NCBI GenBank assembly: GCA_016715405.1
Contig: JADKAE010000028.1
Coordinates: 1-64,000 of the forward strand
Direction of reading: 5' to 3'
DNA length: 64,000 bases
From: Saprospiraceae bacterium
GTDB lineage: Bacteria; Bacteroidota; Bacteroidia; Chitinophagales; Saprospiraceae
The notes beneath the pieces are model-generated. The model had not been told where the DNA came from. It saw nothing but the letters and a program-made list of their open reading frames with translations, and did not search any database. The position numbers were made by a program, and so were the translations under genes. Below, one piece after another: positions 11,280-20,713 of the stretch (position 1 is the first letter of the stretch; the number at the start of each line of letters is the position of its first letter).

Positions 11280-12530
11280 ATGCGCCCCCTATCCTTATTC
11301 CTTGCCGTACTGGCTCCCTTATTCCTGACTGCCCAGACCACCTTCCTCCGCCCGGCATTCGTCTTCGATGGCGAAAAAATGCGCGAAGGCTGGTACGTGC
11401 AGGTGGAAGGCAACAAGATCATCGCTGCAGGGCCTTTCAAAGATGTCGCCTTCCCCGAAGGGGCTGTTTCGGTTGAACTGCCCGGACAAACCCTGCTGCC
11501 CGGACTTATCGAAGGGCACTCGCACTTGTTTTTACATCCGTATAACGAAACCAGCTGGGACGACCAGGTGCTCCGCGAAAGCCACGCCGAACGCACCGCC
11601 CGCGCCACCGTGCACGCCCAGAAAACGTTGCTGGCGGGTTTCACCACCGTGCGCGACCTGGGCACCGAAGGCGCCGCCTATGCCGACCTCGGCCTGAAAG
11701 ACGCCATCGAAAAAGGCGTCATTGCCGGGCCGCGTATCATTGCTGCGGGCCCCGCCATCGTGGCAGGGGGTAGCTACGGCCCCAAGGGTTTTGCGTCCCA
11801 CATATCCACGCCCGTCGGCGCCGACGTGGCCGACGGCGTTGACGAACTCATCCGCCTCGTGCGTAAGCAAATCGGACAGGGCGTCGACATCATCAAAGTC
11901 TACGCCGACTACCGCTGGGGCTTGCGCGGCGAAGCCATGCCCACCTTCTCCCTCGAAGAACTCGACGCCATCGTCACCACCGCCCGCAGCAGCGGCCGCG
12001 ACGTAGTAGCCCACGCCTCTACCGAAGAAGGCATGCGCCGCGCCATCCTGGCCGGCGTCACCACCATCGAACACGGCGACGGCGCCACGCCCGAAATCCT
12101 GCAACTCATGGCCGAAAAAGGAGTAGCCCTCTGCCCTACCCTCGGCGCCGTAGAAGCTATCAGCCAATACCGCGGCTGGAAAAAAGGCGAAGAACCCGCC
12201 CCGGCCCGCGTAGTAGAGAAACAAGAGGTCTTCAAGCAGGCCCTTGCCGCCGGCGTCACCATCTGCATGGGCGGCGACGTAGGCGTCTTTAGCCACGGCA
12301 ACAATGCCTGGGAACTCGAACTCATGGTGGCCTACGGCATGCCCCCGCTCGATGCCCTGCGCAGCGCCACCAGTGTCAACGCCCGCGTCTTCGGCTGGGC
12401 CGGCCGCCTCGGCGCCATCAAGCCGGGCCTCCTGGCCGACCTTGTCGCCGTAGAAGGCCGCCCCGACCAGGATATCAAAGCCCTGCAGCAAGTAAAATGG
12501 GTAATGAAAGACGGAAAAGTGGTGAAATAA
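11280..12530 (+). CDS. Secreted amidohydrolase, imidazolonepropionase/prolidase-like
   Basis: A 416-residue exported hydrolase with a signal peptide at residues 1-19 (ending LTAQ). The metal motif GLIEGHSHLF gives H80 and H82. Later ligands are K in VDIIKVYAD, H in VVAHASTEEG, H in TTIEHGDG and D in GGDVGVFSHG. This pattern matches the Xaa-Pro dipeptidase/imidazolonepropionase branch of the superfamily. The reading frame is intact. It is divergent from the other two amidohydrolases of this region, suggesting a cluster for degradation of peptides or cyclic amides, which is inference. Confidence 0.88.
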   Translation: MRPLSLFLAVLAPLFLTAQTTFLRPAFVFDGEKMREGWYVQVEGNKIIAAGPFKDVAFPEGAVSVELPGQTLLPGLIEGHSHLFLHPYNETSWDDQVLRESHAERTARATVHAQKTLLAGFTTVRDLGTEGAAYADLGLKDAIEKGVIAGPRIIAAGPAIVAGGSYGPKGFASHISTPVGADVADGVDELIRLVRKQIGQGVDIIKVYADYRWGLRGEAMPTFSLEELDAIVTTARSSGRDVVAHASTEEGMRRAILAGVTTIEHGDGATPEILQLMAEKGVALCPTLGAVEAISQYRGWKKGEEPAPARVVEKQEVFKQALAAGVTICMGGDVGVFSHGNNAWELELMVAYGMPPLDALRSATSVNARVFGWAGRLGAIKPGLLADLVAVEGRPDQDIKALQQVKWVMKDGKVVK

Positions 12531-12531
12531 A

Positions 12532-12555
12532 AAGTCGTGTCACCGGACACGACTT
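12532..12555 (+). terminator. Perfect 10-bp hairpin after stop codon
   Basis: AAGTCGTGTC and GACACGACTT pair perfectly around the loop ACCG, starting two bases after the TAA of the amidohydrolase. No T-run follows, so it may be a 3'-end stabilising hairpin rather than a classic intrinsic terminator. Confidence 0.6.
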
Positions 12556-12682
12556 CACAGAATTGAACTAGTATGAAAAAACGCTATGTGGAGATCACAT
12601 ACAATTATTAACTAAAAATAAGGGTAAATGTTACACTAAGCGCCCCAAAATCCGACGAACATTCGACTTTTTCGGGTGAACT

Positions 12683-12835
12683 GTTCTCTGTTGTCGGTTA
12701 TCCGTTGTCCGTTCTCTGTTCTCCGTTGTCTGTTCATTACCTTTGCCAGTTAAACTTAACAGAGAACAGAGAACAGAGAACAGAGAAACGAGGGAGAACA
12801 GACAACATACAACACAAGACAACACAACAACAACA
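12683..12835. repeat. Heptamer tandem array with inverted arms, copy B
   Basis: The left arm has GTTCTCT, GTTGTCG, GTTATCC and GTTGTCC units. The core TTACCTTTGCCAGTTAAAC lies near 12738-12755. The right arm has AGAGAAC units that decay into ACAAC-rich sequence up to about 12835. It lies between the amidohydrolase end and the tRNA promoter. Confidence 0.9.
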
Positions 12836-12849
12836 TTTTTTCCCCAGGG

Positions 12850-12881
12850 TTGCAGAAATGCATCGTATTTCCTTATCTTTG
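12850..12881 (+). promoter_or_regulatory. Bacteroidota-type promoter of the tRNA genes
   Basis: TTG at 12850-12852 and TATCTTTG at 12874-12881 are separated by 21 bases, matching the Bacteroidota -33/-7 consensus (TTG and TAnnTTTG). The transcription start would fall near 12888, about 23 bases before tRNA-Val. Confidence 0.7.
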
Positions 12882-12910
12882 CGCTCGCTTCAGAAAGATG
12901 GAGTGGTGAA

Positions 12911-12985
12911 GGGTGATTAGCTCAGTTGGTTTAGAGCGCTGCTTTGACAGAGCAGAGGTCAGCAGTTCGAGCCTGCTATCGCCCA
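12911..12985 (+). tRNA. tRNA-Val (anticodon GAC)
   Basis: GGGTGAT and ATCGCCC form the acceptor stem (one G-T pair). CTGCT/AGCAG form the anticodon stem around a loop containing GAC. The T arm has GTTCGAG. CCA is not encoded after the discriminator A. It is followed after 44 bases by tRNA-Pro, probably in the same transcript. Confidence 0.95.
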
Positions 12986-13029
12986 CGAGATCAGGTTTGG
13001 GTGTAAAACTCACACCCAAACCCAATCAT

Positions 13030-13103
13030 CGGGGTGTAGCGCAGCCTGGTAGCGTACACGTCTGGGGGGCGTGTGGTCGCAGGTTCAAATCCTGTCACCC
13101 CGA
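13030..13103 (+). tRNA. tRNA-Pro (anticodon GGG)
   Basis: CGGGGTG and CACCCCG form the acceptor stem. The anticodon stem CACGT/GCGTG holds the loop CTGGGGG, so the anticodon is GGG. GCGCAGCCTGGTAGCG is a typical tRNA-Pro D arm, and GTTCAAATC is in the T arm. CCA is not encoded. Confidence 0.96.
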
Positions 13104-13108
13104 CACAC

Positions 13109-13149
13109 AAAGGTCGTTTCGCGAAAGCGGAACGGCCTTTTCTGTTTTT
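13109..13149 (+). terminator. Intrinsic terminator of the tRNA transcript
   Basis: AAAGGTCGTT...CGC pairs with GCG...AACGGCCTTT around a GAAA tetraloop, and is followed by TTTTCTGTTTTT. It begins six bases after tRNA-Pro. Confidence 0.9.
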
Positions 13150-13340
13150 ACCGGCACACGGCTGGGGGGCGGGCAGAGAGGGAGGGAGGGAGGGAGGGAG
13201 AGAAGAATTACAACCGACAACAGTCAAATCGAAAAACTTCACCGTGCTTGATGCTAACGATATGAATGCAACGAAGCATCAAACAAAATTTGCCGTTCGC
13301 AGGCCATTGATGGATTCTGCTCATGTGATGAGCGAACCAA

Positions 13341-16052
13341 TCATAATACTTTATTTTGAAAAAACTTCAAATACTTGCCCAGCCGGATGACCACCATTGC
13401 CAGCAAGCCCGCCCCGATACTCACTCCCCAATCAGCAACTGACATGGGCGTAATGGAAAGCGCGGTGCGTACGGGGGCAATCTGGTATAGCAGCACAATG
13501 ATGCCGATGCAAGCACCAAGGGCAAACCACACGTAGCGATTGCGGACAACCTCGGTGCGCCAGAACGGAAGTTCCATTGAACCCATGTTGAACACATGGA
13601 ACAACTGGGCGGAAATCAGGGTAAAAAACAGGATATTGTTGCTAAGTGCGGCGTTCCATTCATCCCCGGCATGGATGATGTAATGGCTGAAATACACTGC
13701 GCCGATGGTCGTAGCCGTAATGATGCCGGCGTAGAAAAAAATCCGCCGCCAACGCGGCAGGTCAATGATGGGTTCGTTGGGTTTGCGCGGCTTCTGCTGC
13801 ATAACGTCGGGACCTCCGGGCGTGACTCCCAATGCCAGCGCGGGCAGCACGTCGGTGACGAGGTTGATGAACAGGATTTGCAACGGCTTCAACTGGAAAG
13901 ACAGGAACAGCAGGGATACGATGGCGATGACCGCCAACTCGCTCATGTTGCAGGATAAGAGGTAGATGACAAACTTTCGGATATTGTCGAAAATGACCCG
14001 CCCCTGCCGAATGGCAACGACGATGCTGACAAAACTATCATCTTTCAGCACCATGTCGGCGGCATCCTGTGCGACCTGTGTGCCGCGTTTTCCCATGGCG
14101 ATGCCGATGTCGGCTTTTTTGAGGGCGGGCGCATCGTTCACGCCGTCGCCGGTCATGCCCACGATGGCTTTTCGTTCCTGAAAAACCCGTATCAAATCGA
14201 GTTTCTGTTTGGGGCTGACGCGGGCAAAAATTTTGGCGGCAGCCCAGCGATTTTTGTCCGCCGCTTTGAGTTTTTCGTAGTCCGGCATTTCCTTTCCCAG
14301 CACCACGTCTGCATCGTCGGATTCAATGATGCCCAACTGCCTGCCGATGGCCTTGGCGGCAGCGGGATGGTCACCCGTGACCATGACGACCTCGATACCT
14401 GCCTCTCGGCATTGGCGGATGGCGGCCGGCACCTCTTTTCTTGGCGGGTCTATAAGCCCAAAAAGCCCGGCGAATACCAGGTTATCGGTCAGTTCCTCCT
14501 TCGAGCCTTTTGCCTCCATTTTGAAAGCGCCCGCAATGACTTTCAGCCCTGACGAAGCCATTTTTTCCGCTTCGGCGAGCCATACTTTCCGGCGCTGCGG
14601 AGTCATGGGGGCGTTTGTCTCGCCGTCAAGCAAAAACGAGCAACAGTTGAGCACTTCTTCGGCAGCGCCTTTGGCAAAAACCAGGTTGCCTTCCGGGGCT
14701 TTGTGCTGGGTCGCCATAATTTTGGTCTCCGATGAAAAGGGCATTTCCGACTGTTTTGGGTATTGCTTGCGGAGTTTGTTTATGTCTTCGCCTTGCCGCA
14801 GAGCTAACTTGAGCAAGCCCGTTTCGAGCGGGTCGCCGATTTCCTTGATGCTCCTTTTCCCGACAGTTATTTCAGAAGTGTTGCACAATATGGCGATTTG
14901 CATCAGTCGGCGGTACTGCGCTTCCGGCAAATTTTTGGCGGGCAATTCGGCGGCATTTTCGCTTTTTGCCCAATTGCCACCCGGCGAAACGAGTGCTTCG
15001 ACCTCCATTTTATTGAGCGTGAGCGTCCCGGTTTTGTCGGTGCAGATGAGGGTAGTTCCGCCCAGCGTTTCCACTGCTGAAAGTTTGCGCACAATCACCT
15101 TCTTGCGGGCCAGTTTGAGCATCCCCTGTGCCAGCGCGAGGGTGGCAACGATGGACAAACCTTCCGGGACGGCGGCTACTGCCAGCGCAATGGAGGTTTC
15201 AAACATTTCAAGGATTGGCTTGCCGCCAACCACGCCCACCCCAAAAATGACGACCACTAAGCCGACGGTAATTTTGATGAGGCGGCCACTGAACGCTTCC
15301 AATTTCTTTTCCAATGGCGTGGCAGCCTGTTCGGAAGTGCCGACGAGATGGGCGATTTTTCCCAATTCGGTGTTCATGCCCGTGCCAGTGACTACCGCAC
15401 GGCCATTGCCTTTGGTGATGAAAGTTCCTTTAAAAAGCAGGTTCGATTGCTCGGCGAGCGGCGTGTCGGCAGACAATTCGCCGGGTTCTTTTTCTACGGG
15501 GACGCTCTCGCCGGTCAGGGAAGACTCGTCCGCCTGCAACTGCACACTCTCATAAAGCCGGGCATCGGCGGGCGTCATGTCCCCGGCTTCGAGGTAAACT
15601 ACGTCGCCGGGCACAAGCGTTTCAATTGTGATTTCCGACAAGCGGCCCGCCCGAAATACTTTTGCGGAGACGGGCACCATTTTTTTTAGGGCTGCCATGC
15701 TGCGCCCCGCCTGAAATTCCATGTAAAAACCAATGAGGGCGTTGATGACAATAACCACCACGATGGCTATCCCATCCAGCCATTCCTGAAAGGCAAACGA
15801 AGCGCCCGCCGCCACGGCCAACAGCACGACAAGGGGGCTATTAAATTGCCGCAGGAATAGCTTCCATGCAGGTGTTTGTTCGGTCTGGGCTATGGCGTTG
15901 GGACCAAAAGACTCCAGCCGTTTGGCGGCTTCTGCCGCCGATAGACCTTGCTTGGTGTCAGCGGCGAGACGGGTGAACAATTCGCCTTCTGGCAAAGCCC
16001 AGATAAGTTCGCTGGATTTGGTGGATACCTCTTTTTGAGTTGCGGTTGCCAT
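13341..16052 (-). CDS. P-type ATPase, calcium-transporting type (P2)
   Basis: A 903-residue integral membrane pump that couples ATP hydrolysis to cation transport. In order: N-terminal cation-ATPase segment (LSAAEAAKRLESFGPNAIA), actuator motif SSLTGESVPV, phosphorylation site CTDKTGTLTLNKM, P-domain motif TGDGVNDAPALKKADIGIAMG, and a C-terminal block of membrane helices. The layout fits the SERCA/PMCA-like P2 group, so Ca2+ export is most likely; Mn2+ or Na+ cannot be excluded. Start at MATATQ (16052) is preferred, though an in-frame ATG 13 codons earlier exists. The gene is intact and convergent with the tRNA pair. Confidence 0.9.
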   Translation of the reverse strand: MATATQKEVSTKSSELIWALPEGELFTRLAADTKQGLSAAEAAKRLESFGPNAIAQTEQTPAWKLFLRQFNSPLVVLLAVAAGASFAFQEWLDGIAIVVVIVINALIGFYMEFQAGRSMAALKKMVPVSAKVFRAGRLSEITIETLVPGDVVYLEAGDMTPADARLYESVQLQADESSLTGESVPVEKEPGELSADTPLAEQSNLLFKGTFITKGNGRAVVTGTGMNTELGKIAHLVGTSEQAATPLEKKLEAFSGRLIKITVGLVVVIFGVGVVGGKPILEMFETSIALAVAAVPEGLSIVATLALAQGMLKLARKKVIVRKLSAVETLGGTTLICTDKTGTLTLNKMEVEALVSPGGNWAKSENAAELPAKNLPEAQYRRLMQIAILCNTSEITVGKRSIKEIGDPLETGLLKLALRQGEDINKLRKQYPKQSEMPFSSETKIMATQHKAPEGNLVFAKGAAEEVLNCCSFLLDGETNAPMTPQRRKVWLAEAEKMASSGLKVIAGAFKMEAKGSKEELTDNLVFAGLFGLIDPPRKEVPAAIRQCREAGIEVVMVTGDHPAAAKAIGRQLGIIESDDADVVLGKEMPDYEKLKAADKNRWAAAKIFARVSPKQKLDLIRVFQERKAIVGMTGDGVNDAPALKKADIGIAMGKRGTQVAQDAADMVLKDDSFVSIVVAIRQGRVIFDNIRKFVIYLLSCNMSELAVIAIVSLLFLSFQLKPLQILFINLVTDVLPALALGVTPGGPDVMQQKPRKPNEPIIDLPRWRRIFFYAGIITATTIGAVYFSHYIIHAGDEWNAALSNNILFFTLISAQLFHVFNMGSMELPFWRTEVVRNRYVWFALGACIGIIVLLYQIAPVRTALSITPMSVADWGVSIGAGLLAMVVIRLGKYLKFFQNKVL

Positions 16053-16358
16053 ATTGTTCGATTGTATTTTAGGGGCAGCTCGTGCAGTCATACAGCAACT
16101 CGAATAGTCAAACTGACGGAGCAGGAGTGAATAGATTTCACGCCATAAAAATAAGTACCTTAATACCGGACAACTTTACACAACTCAGTATATGAGTTAC
16201 ATGATTCGCACGTTTGTACCTATTGGTAGGAAATTTATGTATAATGTGTATTATATCCCCGCCACTCAAGCCCTCCCCCACCCCATAATATAATCCCGCT
16301 ACTCCGCATTTCTACCCATTTTTGACGTACATTTGAAGTACCTAAACCCGTTGCTGCT
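16053..16358. other. Divergent spacer between the P-ATPase and xylulokinase genes
   Basis: This 306-base spacer should hold both divergent promoters. TACATTTG at 16328-16335 fits the -7 element for the kinase, 24 bases before its ATG, but I see no TTG at the proper distance. Nothing else is recognisable. Confidence 0.4.
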
Positions 16359-17840
16359 ATGTACCTCCTGGGCTACGACATAGGAAGTTCTACAATCAAA
16401 GCCGCCCTGGTGCGCACCGACACCCGGCAAATGGTGGCGCTGACAAGTTATCCCGAGCAAGAAATGGATATGCTCGCCCAGCAAAGCGGTTGGGCAGAGC
16501 AACAACCGGAGCTGTGGTGGCAGGCCCTTTGCGTGGCCACGCAGCGACTTATTGAAAAAACGGGTGTTTCACCCCACGACATCAAGGGTATCGGCATCAG
16601 CTACCAGATGCATGGACTGGTGCTTATTGACAAAGAAAAACAGGTACTGCGCCCTGCTATCATCTGGTGCGACAGCCGGGCCGTGCCCATTGGGCAACAA
16701 GCTTTTTTGGAGATAGGCGAAGACTTGTGCCTGCAACACCTGCTTAATTCTCCCGGCAATTTTACAGCTTCCAAGCTCCGCTGGGTGAAGGATAACGAAC
16801 CACATATTTATGAAAAAATAGATAAAATTTTGCTTCCCGGCGACTATATCGCCCTGCGGCTCACCGGCGAAACCCTCACTACGCCAAGCGGCTTGTCGGA
16901 AGGCATTTTGTGGGATTTCAAAAAGGACAATGTAGCCGACCTGGTACTCGATTACTTCGGTTTCGACAAAAACCTGGTGCCGGCCGTTGTGCCCACGTTT
17001 TCACTACAAGGCATGCTAACCCAGGCCGCTGCTGAGGACACCGGGTTGAAAGCGGGCATCCCTGTGGCCTACCGCGCAGGCGACCAACCCAACAACGCCA
17101 TGAGTCTCAACGTGCTGGAACCAGGCGAGATTGCCGCCACCGGGGCACATCGGGCGTGGTCTACGGCGTAGTGAACAGTCCCGTTTTTGACCTCCAATCG
17201 AGGGTCAACAGTTTCGCCCACGTCAACCATACAAAAGCGACCCCCGCATCGGAATTTTGCTCTGCATCAACGGCGCCGGCAGCCAGTATGCCTGGCTGAA
17301 AAAAAACGTTGCCGACAGCGGTGCGTCATACGACGATAGGGAAAAATCGGCTTCGAAGGTCGGCGCAGGCTCCGACGGCTTGTGCATTTTGCCTTTCGGC
17401 AATGGGGCTGAACGAATGCTTGGCAACCAAAATATCGGCTCCAAAATCATCAACCTGCATTTTAACCAACACACAAAAGCACACCTGTACCGGGCTGCCC
17501 TGGAGGGTATTGCCTTTTCTTTTGTGTATGGAATGGATATCCTGAAAAATATGGGTTTGAATGTACAGGTTATGCGGGTAGGAAATGACAACCTGTTTCA
17601 GTCCGCCATTTCTCCAGCACCATTTCCAACCTCATCGGCAGCCGTATCGAACTGGTAGAAACCACGGGCGCCGTCGGCGCTGCGAAGGCTGCAGGAGTAG
17701 CCACGGGTTTTTTTACCTCCGTAAACGAAGCGATGAAAGGCGGCAAAGTGATAAAAGTATACGAACCTACTGATATGAACGGCGTGTATTCAGCTGCCTA
17801 CCGGGCGTGGGAGGAGGAATTGGAAGAAGCGCTGGAGTAG
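16359..17840 (+). CDS. xylB: Xylulokinase, split by three frameshifts
   Basis: A FGGY-family kinase that phosphorylates D-xylulose to xylulose 5-phosphate. The N-terminal half (to about 17140) has the ATP-binding start GYDIGSSTIKAALV and the sugar-binding SYQMHGLVLID, IIWCDSR and KLRWVKDNEP. The frame then shifts near 17140 (to GTSGVVYGVVNSPV), near 17232 (to DPRIGILLCINGAG) and near 17610 (to SNLIGSRIELVETTGAVGAA). It finally ends at TAG 17838-17840. All three breaks lie at short homopolymers. The family is about 490 residues, matching the 1,482 bases. It is directly upstream of xylA, which supports the pathway assignment. Confidence 0.88.
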
Positions 17841-17945
17841 TCTTGCCCTCCAGCCCCCTAACCCCTAAAGGGGAATTCCACCCACACCAAGTTTCGTTAA
17901 AAAACCAACTTATTTTGTATTTAAAAAATTAAAAATCAATGCATT

Positions 17946-19262
17946 ATGTCAAATACACAATACTTCAATACCGTCGGCAAAATCCCCTTTGAGGGTATAA
18001 AAAGCGACAACCCGCTGGCCTTTCGCTGGTACGACGAAAACCGCCAGGTCGGCGGCAAAACGATGAAAGAGCACTTCAGGTTTGCCGTCTGCTGGTGGCA
18101 CACGCTTTGCGGAACGGGCGGAGATCCCTTCGGCCCGGGCACTAAAAACTTTCCCTGGGCACATTCAAGCGACCCCATCCAGCAAGCCAAAGACAAGATG
18201 GACGCAGGCTTTGAGTTTATCACCAAGCTGGGCGTACCCTATTATTGCTTCCACGATTACGATTTTGTAGCCGAAGGGGCGACATTGGCAGAAAGCGCCA
18301 AACGCCTGGAAATCATCACCGACTACGCCCTTGAAAAACAAAAAGCGACGGGCGTGAAGCTACTGTGGGGCACCGCCAACCTATTCAGCCACCCCCGCTA
18401 CATGAACGGCGCCGCCACCAACCCCGACTTCGAGGTAGTAGCCTACGCCGGCGCCCAGGTAAAAAACGCCCTCGACGCCACCATAAAACTCGGCGGAGAA
18501 AACTATGTATTCTGGGGAGGAAGAGAAGGTTATATGTCCCTGCTCAACACCGACATGAAACGCGAGCTCGACCACCTCGCCCGCTTTCTCCATATCGCAA
18601 AAGACTACGCTCGCAGCCAGGGTTTCAAAGGCACGTTTTTCATAGAGCCCAAACCCATGGAGCCGAGCAAACACCAATACGACTTCGACGCCGCTACCTG
18701 CATCGGTTTCCTGCGGGAGTACGGCCTGCAGGACGACTTCAAGCTCAACCTCGAATTCAACCACGCCACGCTGGCCCAGCACACCATGCAACACGAAATG
18801 CAGGTGGCCGCCAATGCCGGCATGCTCGGCAGCCTCGATGCCAACCGCGGCGACTACCAGAACGGCTGGGACACCGACCAGTTTCCCGTCGACTTATACG
18901 AACTCACCGAGGCCATGCTGGTCTTTCTGCATGTCGGCGGACTGCAAGGCGGCGGCATCAATTTCGACGCCAAGACCCGCCGCAACTCGACCGACCTCGA
19001 AGATATCTTCTACGCACATATCGGCGGCATGGATGCCTTTGCGCGGGCGCTTGTAACAGCCCAGTCTATCCTGGATAAATCGGAATACCCAAAGCTCCGC
19101 AAAGACCGCTACGCCTCATTCGACAGCGGCAAAGGCAAAGATTTTGAAGTGGGCAGGTTGTCGCTAAACGACCTGGCCAAAATAGCCGGCGAATCGCCAG
19201 AGCCGCAACAACGCAGTGGGCGGCAGGAGTATTTTGAGAATATTTTGAATAGGTTTATTTGA
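17946..19262 (+). CDS. xylA: Xylose isomerase
   Basis: A 438-residue cytoplasmic isomerase of D-xylose and D-xylulose (EC 5.3.1.5), class II by length. Visible signatures are YYCFHDYDF (catalytic His), KLLWGTANLFSHPRYMNGA, YVFWGGREGY, the metal-binding FFIEPKPMEPSKHQYDFD, NLEFNHATLA and GSLDANRGD. It lies 105 bases after xylB in the same direction, so the two are likely co-transcribed. The frame is intact from ATG to TGA-free stop. Confidence 0.96.
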   Translation: MSNTQYFNTVGKIPFEGIKSDNPLAFRWYDENRQVGGKTMKEHFRFAVCWWHTLCGTGGDPFGPGTKNFPWAHSSDPIQQAKDKMDAGFEFITKLGVPYYCFHDYDFVAEGATLAESAKRLEIITDYALEKQKATGVKLLWGTANLFSHPRYMNGAATNPDFEVVAYAGAQVKNALDATIKLGGENYVFWGGREGYMSLLNTDMKRELDHLARFLHIAKDYARSQGFKGTFFIEPKPMEPSKHQYDFDAATCIGFLREYGLQDDFKLNLEFNHATLAQHTMQHEMQVAANAGMLGSLDANRGDYQNGWDTDQFPVDLYELTEAMLVFLHVGGLQGGGINFDAKTRRNSTDLEDIFYAHIGGMDAFARALVTAQSILDKSEYPKLRKDRYASFDSGKGKDFEVGRLSLNDLAKIAGESPEPQQRSGRQEYFENILNRFI

Positions 19263-19332
19263 TTCATGTTACTGGCTTTCAAACCTTTCATTTTAGATCA
19301 AAAAAACGTATTTTTGTTTGAAAATATAAAAT

Positions 19333-19578
19333 ATGGTAGTAGAGTATAACTCCGTTTACGACGAACTGGCTCAGTTCCTGGCAAGCCTTTCCCCACGCAA
19401 GGTATTGGCCTATAAAGCCTCTACTAAATCTCAAATGAGGGTAAACGAGTTACTTGAAAAAAACAAGACGAAGGGATTAACAGAAGAAGAAAAGGAAGAA
19501 ATGGAGCGGCACATGACCGTTGAGCACATTGTAAGATTAGCTAAGGCCAATGCACTTCAAAGGCTTGATACAAAATGA
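19333..19578 (+). CDS. Small helical protein, possible antitoxin-like, unknown
   Basis: An 81-residue charged helical protein containing LLEKNKTKGLTEEEKEEMER and ending LAKANALQRLDTK. Such small proteins often sit in front of a nuclease or toxin gene, but no intact partner follows. Just after the stop, another frame carries a protein-like tract (VSTAKLLELNKPTKVEERK) without a start. TATTTTTG at about 19310 is a possible promoter -7 element. Role unknown. Confidence 0.6.
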   Translation: MVVEYNSVYDELAQFLASLSPRKVLAYKASTKSQMRVNELLEKNKTKGLTEEEKEEMERHMTVEHIVRLAKANALQRLDTK

Positions 19579-19701
19579 ACAAGTGTCTACTGCAAAACTG
19601 CTTGAATTGAATAAACCAACTAAAGTAGAAGAAAGAAAAATGATGGGTCTAGCCGGGTTTTACCCTTAATTGAAAAGTTTGAAGATCAACAAAATAAACT
19701 T

Positions 19702-20622
19702 ATGAAAAAACTCACCCTAATAATCGCTGCCTTTATAGTGTTCAGCAGCCACGATATGTTCCTGAAAATGAACACCTTTTTTCTCCAGCCGAATACCATT
19801 GCTAGTTTGCTATTATACAACGGCACCTTTGACAACAGCGAAAACGCCATAGCCCGCAAGCGCATGCAGGATGTCAGCCTGGTGGGCAACGGCGTACGGG
19901 TGCATCCCGACAGCAGTCAGTGGACGGAAGTCGACAGCGCGGCGGTGCTCAGTTTCAAAACGGGCGAAGCCGGCACCTGGGTAGCCGGGCTTTCCACGCA
20001 TCCCAATAATATCGCCCTCAGCGCCAAAGACTTCAACGAATACCTCGAACACGACGGCGTTCTCGATATGATCGAATGGCGCAAACAAAACAATGCCCTC
20101 GACAAAGACGCCGTAGAGAAATATTCCAAACACGTAAAAGCGATTTTTCAGGTGGGCGATAAAAAAACCGAAGACTGGAAAACGGCGCTCGGCTACCCTA
20201 TCGAGTTTGTACCGCAAAGCAATCCCTACGATTTGTCGGTGGGCAAAACCCTGAAAGTCAGGTTGCTACGCGATGGAAAAGCGCTTCCCGATCAACTGGT
20301 CTACGCCGGTTTTTCGGCCGACGGGCACAGCCACGATCACCACGAAGCAGGCGGCGAGCACCAACACAACGATACCCAACTGCGCACCGACGCCAATGGG
20401 GAAATTTCGCTGAAAATTGACCACGAAGGACAGTGGTTTCTGCGAACGATCCACATGGCTCATTCCAATGAAACCGGATTAACCCACGAATCCAATTGGG
20501 CTACGCTGACTTTTGAGGTGGGGCATGGGCATACGCACAGCCATGGCCTTCCAGGTTATGCGTATTGGGTAGCGGGGTTGCTGATTTTGGCAGGGTTGTT
20601 GTACTTTTTTCGCCGGAAGTAA
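19702..20622 (+). CDS. DUF4198-type exported protein
   Basis: A 306-residue protein with an N-terminal export segment (MKKLTLIIAAFIVFSSHD) and a single C-terminal membrane helix (YWVAGLLILAGLLYFF) followed by RRK, so it is exposed outside the cytoplasm. The body is beta-rich and resembles DUF4198, a family linked to metal (cobalt/nickel) uptake proteins. Two His-rich patches (HSHDHHEAGGEHQH and GHGHTHSHG) support metal binding. Whether it carries, senses or buffers metal is not known. Confidence 0.75.
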   Translation: MKKLTLIIAAFIVFSSHDMFLKMNTFFLQPNTIASLLLYNGTFDNSENAIARKRMQDVSLVGNGVRVHPDSSQWTEVDSAAVLSFKTGEAGTWVAGLSTHPNNIALSAKDFNEYLEHDGVLDMIEWRKQNNALDKDAVEKYSKHVKAIFQVGDKKTEDWKTALGYPIEFVPQSNPYDLSVGKTLKVRLLRDGKALPDQLVYAGFSADGHSHDHHEAGGEHQHNDTQLRTDANGEISLKIDHEGQWFLRTIHMAHSNETGLTHESNWATLTFEVGHGHTHSHGLPGYAYWVAGLLILAGLLYFFRRK

Positions 20623-20713
20623 CAGTGAGATGGCTGACTGCTGACCGCTGACCGCTGATTGCTAATTACATTTTTACTATTTTGCACCCCAATACCTAAT
20701 CCAAATAATACCT

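Noticed and set aside
11532..12491. A 319-codon minus-strand ORF opposite the amidohydrolase at 11280
   Set aside because: Gly/Ala-rich antisense shadow; the plus strand has the metal motifs and signal peptide.
13170..13205. GGGA repeats after the tRNA terminator as a regulatory element
   Set aside because: A short low-complexity tract with no structure or gene relation that I can support.
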